This document shows positions 1-8,879 of a DNA stretch of 21,122 nucleotides, piece by piece. Source of the stretch: Coptodactyla brooksi. Lineage: Eukaryota; Arthropoda; Insecta; Coleoptera; Scarabaeidae. Location of the stretch: NCBI GenBank assembly GCA_033557675.1, contig JAWQRM010000601.1, positions 1 through 21,122 on the forward strand, read 5' to 3'. The translations under genes and the position numbers were made by a program. Position 1 is the stretch's first letter. The number at the start of each line of letters is the position of its first letter. The notes beneath the pieces are model-generated. The model did no database searches, was not told the origin of the DNA, and saw nothing but the letters and a program-made list of their open reading frames with translations.

Positions 1-1844
1 TGTAACAACATGAAGTTTTATAAATTCTTTTCTTTTTCTAATTTTAGAGATTTTTTTTAAAACTAAAAATTAAAATGTCAAAATAGGTCCGAGGTACCCC
101 ACCTTCCCCTACTATTATTAATTAAAACATACACTCTTTTGAGATAATAACAACAGCATTAAGTAATACTGCATATCAATTGTATAATAGACTGTGGTGA
201 ACGTTCGGGATAAAGGGTACGTAACATTAGTCATATTAATTATTTTCTCTACTATTCGTATTTCCTTCATTCAGTTACCCTGAAAGATCATTCGATTCAC
301 TTTTAAGTGCTTGAGCGAACACAGTTTTTCAAAAAATCAAGCATTTTCTTTTAGTAATAAATGTCCGGGTGGAAAATTTACACACTGTGTACTTTAATAA
401 GATACTTTAATAATAAAACAATTAAATTTATTTGAAATACATTTTGTATTGAGTATAAAAATAACTATGAAACATGGCTAGGTAGTGAGTGGATTTAACA
501 TAAAAACGAATTGATAAAGGTAATGTCACCTGGAACTAATTATTAAGTACATAATTATGTAATTACAGTAATTCTACAGGAAGTTAGATAATGATAATAG
601 TTCATGACAACTTTGTCAGGTATTTACACAAGCACACGCATCCATCTCAAGATAAATAGAGTGTGGAGAAATTAGTGACTAAATTATATCATATCATTAT
701 GTTACAGTTAATATGTTTAGATTTAATTAGATTTAGACTTAATTATAATGAACTTGAATCTGTTAATTATAACGAAACAGATTCAAGAAGTGGTTAATCT
801 GGCATTTTACTATCTAAAGCGTATGATGCAAAAACCTATTCTGTTCAGGGGTATTTTTGAGCATTCTACAATTTGTTTTAAAATTAAGACTGTGTGCAAT
901 TATGGATAATTACAAAGGCTGTTTCCTAGAAACCGCGCACATCATGATTTATCGTTATTTATTAGCTACTTGCAACAAACAATAAAATTAAAGAAATGTT
1001 TCTACAAATACTACAAAGTCGTTGACCGTTGAAACACAACAAAATGTTGGAATAATGAAATACTTAAACAACCGACCTTAAACTGACCACCACCTTGTTA
1101 AACATACAACTGACAGCTTTGAATATAACATTAAAAAACAAAATTTTATTTTTTTAGTACTCGTAAACTATTTTTTCACGTTTTGTTTATTAATGTATTA
1201 ACATTTGTTTATAAATGTTATTTATTGCCGGAGGCGTTTTTTTTTCTGAAATTTCCTGGAAAATGAAAGACAAAGACATTCATTCAATATTTTACTTCAC
1301 TGCGAATTTCCAACCCAGAGTTGTAGTATGTTATAGTATAGTTAGTAGGTTACACTTTTGAGTGTTCAGATTACAAATATGTGATGTATCAGTGTTATAT
1401 CCGTTACAATGAAAATATTCGATATTACCAGGTGTTTTTGTTTTTAGTAAACGTTGAAATGTAAACTTAATTAATCTTGAAAGTTAACCCTCCACCAATT
1501 TGTCTAATGATTTTCCTAATGATTGACAAAATAAAAAAAAATGTATACTTACACATCTTGTTTGTATAGTAAGTAGAGTATTGATGGAATAATGGTGGCG
1601 TATAAAACTGTAATAACAGCATCATCGGTAAAACTAGTGCGTTTCATGTTGCTCTTTTAGTTTTGCCCTTCTAGAAACCAAAAATCAATTAAATAGCTTT
1701 CTATACATCTAAATATTAGTGAGAAACAGAAAGTGCTAAATAATTATACGGCAATGCCCAAAAGTGCACATGGTAACAAAACAGACAATGCAAAATGATA
1801 TTTGAAATGATAATATGAAGGGTATAGCAGGATAAGTATGTGTG
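1..1844. other. AT-rich stretch with no gene seen
   Basis: No convincing exon, RNA gene or element terminus was found. The only structure noted is a 12-bp perfect inverted repeat, CTTGAATCTGTT at 753-764 and its complement at 776-787. Confidence 0.5.
753..787. repeat. Inverted repeat, 12-bp arms, 11-nt loop
   Basis: CTTGAATCTGTT and AACAGATTCAAG are exact complements. It is isolated, with no element recognised around it. Confidence 0.6.
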
Positions 1845-2215
1845 TGCTGTCCCGATCTCATTTGGTTGAGATTTTTAGTGCAAGTTAGCAGTGACGAAAG
1901 TTAAATTTCACAAAATATTATTTTCAAAAAATGTCTTTTTTTAGTTATGGAGGTAAGAAGAAAAATCGAAAAACTTAATTTTTAAGTAAACGGCTTCATC
2001 GATTTTGATGAAAAAAAACGTACGTTATGTAATTTCATAGCACAATGTTTATAAATAATTGTGACATAAATTGCTCAAAAAGAGCTCACGAAAAAAATTA
2101 AAAAAAAAAAACGTACGTTATGTAATTTAATAGCACAATGTTTATAAATAATTGTGACATAAATTGCTCAAAAAGACCTCACGAAAAAAATTAAAAAAAA
2201 ATTTATTTATTTTTA
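1845..2215 (+). repeat. Left inverted repeat arm, containing a tandem duplication
   Basis: Matches the reverse complement of 3150-3478. The inner part is present twice in tandem with a 93-bp period: ACGTACGTTATGT starts at 2018 and again at 2111. The two units differ at very few positions, so the duplication is recent relative to the divergence between the two arms. Confidence 0.75.
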
Positions 2216-2325
2216 ATTTTTATTAACTTGTGATAACTTTGGGTTACCATAAGGTATTGGAATTGCCTGTGCGGTATGTGAAAAAGAAAACGACGAGTGC
2301 TTAAGTTACGGTTCGTATGTGCCTA

Positions 2326-2733
2326 TCACGCATTAATGTCAACATCTCTCTTAACTGAATGAATGATGTTCCCCATGTTAAACCTGTAAAGAAGTTGCTT
2401 CTCGGGAAGACTAAAATCTTCAATGTTGTTAAAAAGTGTAGAATCACATTTAATAGATCGATTGTCTATTATCTTCGACAAATCCGAAACACTAAGACAT
2501 GATGAATTGGAGAAAACTTTCAAAAGACCAAGAATCTCGTCATAAAATCGATTTTTAATTAAGTGGGTTCGACAACTCCAATTTTCCGAGCGAATATAGA
2601 TTCTTCTCTTAACGCAGGATTGTGTGCGAGCTTCTTGTTGGACAATAGTAAGATCTGTTGTAGCAGAACAAACGCAACAGTATTTGTGAGTTGAAACAGT
2701 TCTCTGAGACACTTTACACTGTAGCAAATTCAA
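2326..2733 (-). pseudogene. Truncated transposase N-terminus with zinc-binding-like residues
   Basis: A 135-residue open frame. Candidate metal ligands are C19-x2-C22 (in YCCVC) and C54-x2-H57 (in SCRTH). The residues between and after follow the pattern ...QEARTQS-VKR-IYI-SEN...RTHLIKNRFYDEI...SVSDLSKII, which I recall from N-terminal modules of insect and cnidarian DDE transposases (DDE_4-type, ISL2EU-like); this family name is from memory. The frame ends after IEDFSLPEKQ, before any catalytic Asp/Glu region, so it cannot encode an active transposase. Its position between two inverted repeats supports the reading. Confidence 0.55.
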
Positions 2734-3149
2734 TGTAGTGTACAGTATAAAAAAGACAAATGTGTATACTAATACTATCAGTTAAGTGGAAATTGATATA
2801 TTACAAAAAATATATCAATCACTGGGAATCGATTTAACAAATAAATGAGTACTGAAATAGTTGAACGAACAAAACAAAATAACACTGCTTCTAAGCCAGA
2901 ACTATAAACAACACGTTCGCAATGAATGTCAAGGAACAAATTTTTTAGAGCAAGTATTGATCTATATTACTAGCTAGTTTCACTAACGATGGTGAGAGAC
3001 ACGTACCCAGACCCACTGTACAGCTCGCAAGACATGGCAAGCGACACGCTCAAGATTATTAATTTTTCTACTATGCTCTACTTTTTCGATTATTATAAAA
3101 TTTAGATAAGTTATACTAGAGGGTTCAAAGATGTTTTATGAAAAAAATT

Positions 3150-3478
3150 TGCCGGCATCACTCAAAAACCTCCCCCCCAAAAAAATTCGAAAAGAATTTT
3201 TTGAATTCTTTTCTTGTGTTCTTGTTGAAAAATTTATGTCACAATTATTTATAAACATTGTGCTATTAAATTATATAACATTTATTTTTTCATTAAAATC
3301 GGTCAAGCCGTTTGCTTAAAAATTAAGTTCTTCTATTTTGTTTCTTACTTCCATAACTCAAAAAAATCATTTTTTGAAAATAATATTTTGGAAAATTTAA
3401 TCTTTCATCACTGCTAACTTGCAGTGAAAATCTCAAACAAATCCAATCGGGGGCAGCATTCACACGCTATTCCGTTTG
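3150..3478 (-). repeat. Right inverted repeat arm
   Basis: Reverse complement of the left arm with moderate divergence and one copy only of the 93-bp unit. The open frame starting at 3131 that reads into this arm is chance translation of repeat sequence. Confidence 0.7.
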
Positions 3479-4287
3479 GCTCTACCTATTAGGATCAATT
3501 TTAAAAACACACTTTCAAATAATAAAGCAGAGACATACAGTGTGGAGATTAAGCAACGGATAAATTCGATAACTCCATCAATGTTCAGTTTTTGGAAAAT
3601 TCCCGAAGAGGGTATAGCGATTTAATTTAGGGCGTAGTTATTTTAAAGCGTATTTTTTAAACGATTTTCAAATTTTTTGTCAATTGTTTTTTGAGTAATG
3701 ACGTCATGAATATTTTTTTTCAAAAACCGAACATTAACGGGGTTATGGAATTTATCCGTTACTTAATTTCCATCCTGTATAACATTTTATATATCTTTAC
3801 TATATGTTTTACTGTATGGTTTATAATAAGATTTGTACGCCTTTTGATTCCCACCCATTTAGGTGACAATTGAAAATTATATTTGACAGGTGCCGGATTA
3901 CCTTAATCCAAAAATTCTTTACAAGGGAACAAGAGCTCTTAAAGGATGGCGCCTCCAAGTAAATTTTTTTAAATGTCTCAAGAATGCCGCTATGCGTAAA
4001 ATCCCTTTTGATTGAGAATATTTTTATTACAGTACCAAATTGTCTATGATAAATAAACAATCTGAAATTTGTGAATAGTATCAGATGTTAGTTATTATAA
4101 GTGATTATTAATTTTCTACAAAATATTTAAATTTAACAGAAAAAGTGACATAATGGATATTTAACAAGAGCAAAATTTTACAATAGGGGTCTACATAACG
4201 ACCATTTGTCAATACCTACATTTATTCTTTTGAGTAAAGGTCGCCTAATTCTTGAATATAATTCAAAAATTATTACTAACTTTACTA
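3479..4287. other. Repeat-like AT-rich DNA without a recognised gene
   Basis: Contains a stretch ending in CATCCTGTATAACA (about 3771), close to the ACACCCTGTATA terminus seen at 15719 and 20758, so part of it is probably another element end. The two short open frames here (3691-3873 plus, 3821-4060 minus) have no coding character. Confidence 0.4.
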
Positions 4288-4800
4288 CTAAGTAACTTTA
4301 ATTCTTGCCCATAGCTGATTACGAGTTTCTATTGGAACACGATAAACAGATTTCAAGTACTAAACAAAGAAATCACACACGTTCGGATCCGGGGATCCGG
4401 GCGACCAACTAATTGGACTACCTCTTCTAATCCATTGGTTTCCATAAGTATTGTTAAGAAATTGACGAACGTCAATTTCTGTCTATACAGCATCGTCTAT
4501 TAATTCAAGAAAAACATTTTCCAATAAATTATGATACTCCTGTCCATTCAGATGGTTAGGTAACTCCACAGGTCCTAATAATTGATTACCAATTACACCT
4601 ATTCAGACATTTATACTGAATCTTTGCTGGTGTTTTGTTTCTTTTATGGTATAACGATTTTCACGCATATTTAGAATTTTACGCTTAATAATGTGCATTA
4701 TGTAAATAAAAAATTGCATATCTGGTAAATGTAGATTCATTGCAAAATAGAATGTGAACAAAATTTTCATCTCTATACCATTATCTTGTTTTGTTCTAAT
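4288..4800 (-). pseudogene. Decayed Tc1/mariner-superfamily transposase (DDE_3, DUF4817-associated type)
   Basis: One minus-strand frame from 4740 to 4288 retains family landmarks in order: HQQRFSINV, IGVIGNQLLGPVELPNHLNG, YHNLLENVFLEL, VRQFLNNTYGNQWIRRGSPI, SWSPGSPDPN, DFFV, YLKSVYRVPIETRNQLWARI. Internal stops lie at 4605-4603 (TGA), 4485-4483 (TAG) and 4362-4360 (TAG). Around 4770 the family's FTDEATF block reads FTFYFAM, so the first catalytic Asp is lost. The expected MWFQHDGAPAHFS segment, with the second catalytic Asp, is missing between LDDAV and VRQFL. It is therefore a dead copy. A second copy of the family lies at 17280-18080 on the other strand. Confidence 0.7.
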
Positions 4801-5547
4801 ACTTATTTAATTATAATAATTACCGTTGTATTTGTAGACAGCTTTTAGCAGCTTAGTATCAAAGTTTAACAGCTTAAGTGCTACGAAGATTGAAAAAAGG
4901 AATTTATTGGGAATGAATAAAAACTTTTTGAGAAAAACGAAAATTCCGCGTATGTTTTGATGAAACCACAATGAACACCACAAGCTATAGATTCTTTTTC
5001 GACAATGGTATATTTTCAACTTTACAATGATAAGGTCATTTGTGTATGATATACAAATATTCTTCACTAAATTACCATACATTGCGAAATGGACAGTACT
5101 GTTAGTTTTCAACAGAGTATGGCCACCTCATTTCTTGAACGGGACTTGTGCATTCTGTATTGAATTTGTTTAAGTCTGCACGGCTTATTTATCATATTGC
5201 GTGCCAAGGTTCGGACTCTAATTTCAATTTTCAATAACAAGCACTTACATATAAACTAGTATGCTTTACACAATTTTTAAAGCATAGGTTATTTTTATAC
5301 ATGTACAGTCAATGCTGCAACAACTATATGAGTTTTTTAATTGGAATAAAAAAGATAGCAAAGGTATAATAGGTGTCAATAAATCAATCACTCTAACGAG
5401 GCCTATAATTAAATTGATAAAGAGAGCAAATATGCCTGTATGACATATGTTCAAAGTTGTACACATGAAATTAAGTAAATATTTTAAATAATCGGCAATA
5501 TAGCTCCAAAGACTTGGGTTTTTTTATTTTCAAGCCTTAATAAGCAA
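4801..5547. other. No gene recognised
   Basis: Probably contains the 5' part of the transposase relic in unrecognisable form. The open frames at 4807-5112 and 5266-5466 on the minus strand lack family resemblance and codon character. Confidence 0.4.
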
Positions 5548-5588
5548 AGGAGTGTATTGAGAATGCAGAGCATTCTTAATACACTCCT
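5548..5588. repeat. Near-perfect hairpin, 19-bp arms
   Basis: AGGAGTGTATTGAGAATGC (5548-5566) pairs with GCATTCTTAATACACTCCT (5570-5588) with a single non-Watson-Crick position and a 3-nt loop. In plus-strand RNA that position is a G-U pair. It lies about 15 bp past the poly(A) signals of gene B. Confidence 0.85.
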
Positions 5589-5602
5589 GTTTATACACTA
5601 CT

Positions 5603-5613
5603 TTTATTTTATT
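5603..5613 (-). terminator. Overlapping poly(A) signals of gene B
   Basis: Two overlapping minus-strand AATAAA hexamers lie 17 to 28 bases after the gene B stop. They support the exon 3 frame as a true 3' end. A strong hairpin begins about 15 bases further downstream. Confidence 0.6.
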
Positions 5614-5630
5614 TCATTTGAAAATAAATA

Positions 5631-6146
5631 TTATTTTGCATTGTTTGGTTGATTTTTCCTAGCCCATGGTGAATTGGAAGCGTGATGAGTAATGTTAGTT
5701 GCAACATTCATCCAATCGTCGCTTTTCACTACGTGTGTTGTGCAATGATGCAATAATTAATAGGAGAAACCACAATCACCTTTTTATAAATCTCTTTTTC
5801 GTAATCCAAAGCATAGCGACTGAAATCGCGTACACCGCTGCAAAAAGAACAATATAACTCAATATCAAAAAAATTCGGCACATCGTACAAGCTCTAAAAT
5901 ACTAATTCAATAAAGTATATATTTGGATGAGTTTATGCATATGTATCTATTGTGTATCTGCAGTTATAAGCGTGCCTGATAAAAAGCAAATAATATGACG
6001 TTATTAAGGCTAACGTGTGTAAATTTAGGATACGTGAATTTACGACACTTACCCAATCGATTTTGTGTCACACCAATTGCACTACCAGCACCACATACAA
6101 TACGAAGTTTTACTGAATTCGTAATGAATATACACGCCAATTTGGA
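5631..6146 (-). CDS. Gene B: small single-pass membrane protein, three exons, start unresolved
   Basis: Exon 1 ends at 6053 (TTGG before GTAAGT). Intron 1 is 6052-5838, ending TTCTTTTTGCAG. Exon 2 is 5837-5780. Intron 2 is 5779-5722 (GTGATT..AAAAG, 58 nt). Exon 3 runs 5721 to the TAA at 5633-5631. The spliced frame reads VKLRIVCGAGSAIGV, then TQNRLAVYAISVAMLWITKK, RFIKSDDWMNVATNITHHA, SNSPWARKNQPNNAK. The hydrophobic stretch followed by KKRFIK looks like one membrane helix with a basic cytosolic or matrix flank; the size (about 80 residues) suggests a small organelle or ER membrane protein. I do not recognise the family. The frame is open from 6146, but the codon before is TAG and the one before that ATG, so no normal start is visible. 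Initiation could be at the internal ATG in exon 2 (MLWITKK, 41 residues), at a near-cognate codon, or in an unseen upstream exon; or the copy may be broken. Confidence 0.5.
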
Positions 6147-6149
6147 CTA

Positions 6150-6300
6150 CATAACCACTCTTCCGACTCAAATAACTGTCAGACATCAAAACAAATCTGA
6201 CAATCGAGCGACATCTGTGATTTTTCCATCATATCGTCGCCCTCTTTACGAGACCGAGCTAAACTAGACTTGTGAAGCTTCTAGGGCAGATGGCGCTATA
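6150..6300 (-). promoter_or_regulatory. Likely 5' region of gene B
   Basis: A GC-richer stretch than its surroundings, without a TATA box, containing TATAGCGCCATCTG and GATGTCGCTCG on the minus strand. A short frame here (MMEKSQMSLDCQICFDV then TGA) would act as an upstream ORF if transcribed; its CQIC recalls a RING start, but nothing downstream in frame supports a RING domain. The plus-strand frame 5995-6267 over this region is taken as a shadow. Confidence 0.3.
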
Positions 6301-6398
6301 AAAACTGTTAGTTCAAACTTTTTGTATAAATTTATTAAAAAGATATCATTACATTTGTATTTATAAAAAAATAGGCGTGTAAAATTAAAACTTCACAA

Positions 6399-6404
6399 TT
6401 TATT
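6399..6404 (-). terminator. Poly(A) signal after gene A stop
   Basis: Minus-strand AATAAA, 4 bases beyond the TGA at 6411-6409. The very short 3' UTR this implies is unusual but workable. Cleavage is expected around 6375-6390, only about 100 bp before the region where gene B begins. Confidence 0.6.
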
Positions 6405-6408
6405 GCAA

Positions 6409-6456
6409 TCAAGCAACAGACGTTGCAACTGCCACGTTTTGGTCTGAAGAAAAATC
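6409..6456 (-). CDS. Probable last coding exon of gene A
   Basis: After a strong acceptor (TTTATTTTCTGCAG) the minus strand reads DFSSDQNVAVATSVA and TGA, in the phase needed by the exon 2 donor. AATAAA follows 4 bases after the stop. The hydrophilic, Gln/Asn-containing tail fits the body of gene A. It could instead end another minus-strand gene, since about 4 kb separates it from exon 2 and no transcript joins them here. Confidence 0.5.
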   Translation of the reverse strand, partial: DFSSDQNVAVATSVA

Positions 6457-7575
6457 CTGCAGAAAATAAATGACGTGTTAGCCAATAAATAATCAACGCT
6501 TAAAAGTAATATGTGAACTAAGTTGTGACAATAATCCATACAGAAGATTGGCTTATTATCAAAAAGCAGTTTTAAAATTTACGGTAGTAGTTTGATCCTT
6601 CCAAGCCAGTGAATACTACGTAAATACATCAGGTTTATGTGATTTTATTTTGAAAAGCTTGTATGCAAGTATTTCAAAGAGAAAATAAACTTTTCGATGC
6701 AGGACAATTAATAAATGCGGTAGATATTATAAAAAGCCGAACAAAATGCTGAGAAAACAAATCATGACATGCAATTTCAACATATAAAGCAATATAAAAT
6801 CATACATTTGTTATGTTCGTAAGCCCTTGTGGCTGGCACTTGTCTCTTTGGGACTACTAGAAAAATGTTTTGCTATGTTTTGAGGTAGTATTTCTGATAA
6901 GTTATAAATTAGAAATATTTGGTGCTTAATCCGCGTTTCGATTTAAATTTGGTAATTATAAATATTCTTTATATCTTATATATTCTATATAAGTTACTTA
7001 TCATCAGTAGTATAAGTAACTACTTTTGAGTGCAGTGACAAGTTTCGTTAGTTCTCTGCTCTATTTTACAATTAGATTAATTACGTTATTATTTTAATTA
7101 GTATAAGGAAGACTCTAAGACAAAGTAATTAATTAAATGGCAATGTACAAAATCATAAAACAGTGCGTTAAAACTTGAAGCATAATTAAATAATTAACAA
7201 CATTCTCTAATTAATTCTTTACTTAATAATATTCAAGATTTTTCTTGATATATTTGAATCCAGCAGTAATTGTTCTAGGCAATAACGATATATGTTATAA
7301 AATTCGGAAATAATCGTAACAGTACTCACGTTATTGGTCATAAGGACTGTATACCTTTAAGTCATAGGTAATACATTGTGAATAACTAAATACGAGTATA
7401 TATGGTACTTGTTATAATGACTACTAGAAGTAACCGTATATTTTGGAACAAAGCTAATTCTTATTAAAACCTGTTGCTGCATATAAACTATTGTTAACCC
7501 TTAACTGCTACAACCATCATACCAAACTTCATATATATCATAATAACTGGAACGCTTCCTAATAAAACGCTTGAA

Positions 7576-7799
7576 AAGTACCGGGTTTTTAGAAATGTCT
7601 AAGTCCCACGTGGGTATTAATGTGGCAGTTTGTTGATCGCAGTTTGGTAGTATTGTAATATTTTTGTGTGTATCACTAACAAGTAGCCAGATCTTGAAAT
7701 TTGAAACATAGACGTTCGTGAACTGAGCATTTCTTCGTTATTAGATGGTTTCAAAGTGTCACGTGGGACTTGGACCTTTCTGAAAACCCTATAGTACTT
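7576..7799. mobile_element. MITE-like inverted-repeat element
   Basis: AAGTACC..GGGTTTTTAGAAATGTCTAAGTCCCACGTG at 7576-7612 is an imperfect reverse complement of 7760-7799. The arms are about 38 bp with a few mismatches, around 150 bp of non-coding DNA. Both arms contain the palindrome CACGTG. Just outside, TTAACCCTTAACTGC at 7494 resembles a piggyBac-type TTAA-CCC terminus, so the element may begin there; no matching right end was found. Confidence 0.55.
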
Positions 7800-8010
7800 G
7801 GATGAAACAAACGAATAATTAAATCTGAAAAGGCAACATATAAGTATTTAACATATGAAAAGGTGAGCTTCATAAGATGTTTTTATCACACACACCCAAA
7901 TTTAGAAATTGCTGTATTGATCAATGCAAACTGCACTAACCTGCAGATTGAGGTTTAATTGTAAATAATAATATTCAATGGCTTTGATATATTTTATTTT
8001 TGTTGTTCCT

Positions 8011-8042
8011 GCCCGGTTTCGACCATTTTAGGTCATTATCAG
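8011..8042 (-). ncRNA. Hammerhead-like motif (probably degenerate)
   Basis: The minus strand reads CTGATAA, T, then GACC-TAAAAT-GGTC, then GAAAC. This is the layout of a hammerhead ribozyme core: CUGAUGA, stem II, GAAA. The canonical G of CUGAUGA is A here, a position important for catalysis, so it is probably inactive. Similar motifs are common in arthropod Penelope-like and other retroelements, and the flanking sequence looks repetitive. Confidence 0.4.
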
Positions 8043-8879
8043 AGTTGCTATAGACAGAGTTATTATGTATTTTGGGGAGTTTTATGTGTACAGTAAATAT
8101 TATGAATTTTATATCGGTTACCAAGAATTACAGATTATTTTTTATGAAAAATGAGCTGCAGATGATTTAGGACATTTTGTGTGGTGGTTGATCTTTTGTG
8201 ATTATAAAGAAGTTATATGTGTGTTTTTGTCAAAATGATTTGAAAATAGAGAATAAAATTCAGGCAGTTCTTAGAATTTTGTCAACATTGAAGTTATAAA
8301 ATGTTGTAAGGACAGTTGTAGCAAACAGCCACCTGATATGTTAAAAGTGTGAGTGTTTTCTTAGAAGATGAAAAAATAAATAATAGGCACCAACCCTACA
8401 GAAACAGTAGTGAGAAACTATTTTCTTTAGATATTATCTAGTAATTTTGAAATTTTAGTTGAAAAATAAATCTAAAAAATATGGCTTTTGAGAAGACGAA
8501 GAAAGTGCCCGCGGCTAAAAAATGTAACAAGTTGCGATCTTGGAAAATCTTCTGCGATTCTTTTTAAAGAATAAATCAGCAAGCTTGTGCAACGGTTACA
8601 TGGAAACAAAGGATAGTTTGTAGAAAATATTTTAGTAGATTTCTACAATGAAAACATTTTTTATGAAATAATTACATGAAAGCATATATTTCAACAACTA
8701 TGTCAGCGATTATGTAATTTGATTTCAAATGTAATGTGATCTAAGAATGGTATGAAAATAGCCGCAGAAACTTATTTTAATATTATTCAAATAAATCATC
8801 GTCATTTGGAGAGAATTATGATTTGTATGATAAACAAAAAATTAAGGTGAAAGATATATGTAGTGTCAGAAGCAAATAA

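Larger units (their letters stand above)
1845..3478. mobile_element. DNA transposon with long inverted terminal repeats, internally deleted
   Basis: The stretches at about 1845-2215 and 3150-3478 are inverted copies of each other over roughly 300 bp. Shared blocks include GCAAGTTAGCAGTGA, AACTTAATTTTTAAG and TAGCACAATGTTTATAAATA. Between them lies a minus-strand frame resembling the N-terminus of an insect DDE transposase. The whole reads as a cut-and-paste element whose catalytic region has been lost, leaving a non-autonomous copy. Outer ends and target-site duplication could not be placed exactly because the repeats diverge at their tips. Confidence 0.65.

Noticed and set aside
3131..3319. 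62-codon plus-strand frame
   Set aside because: Translation of the transposon's right inverted repeat; the same sequence in the left arm is not open.
6150..6205. Possible RING-finger start (DCQICFD)
   Set aside because: The frame stops after FDV and the remaining Cys/His positions are absent; treated as a possible upstream ORF only.
5995..6267. 90-codon plus-strand frame
   Set aside because: It overlaps, on the opposite strand, the spliced frame of gene B, which has splice sites and a poly(A) signal; the plus frame has no motif.
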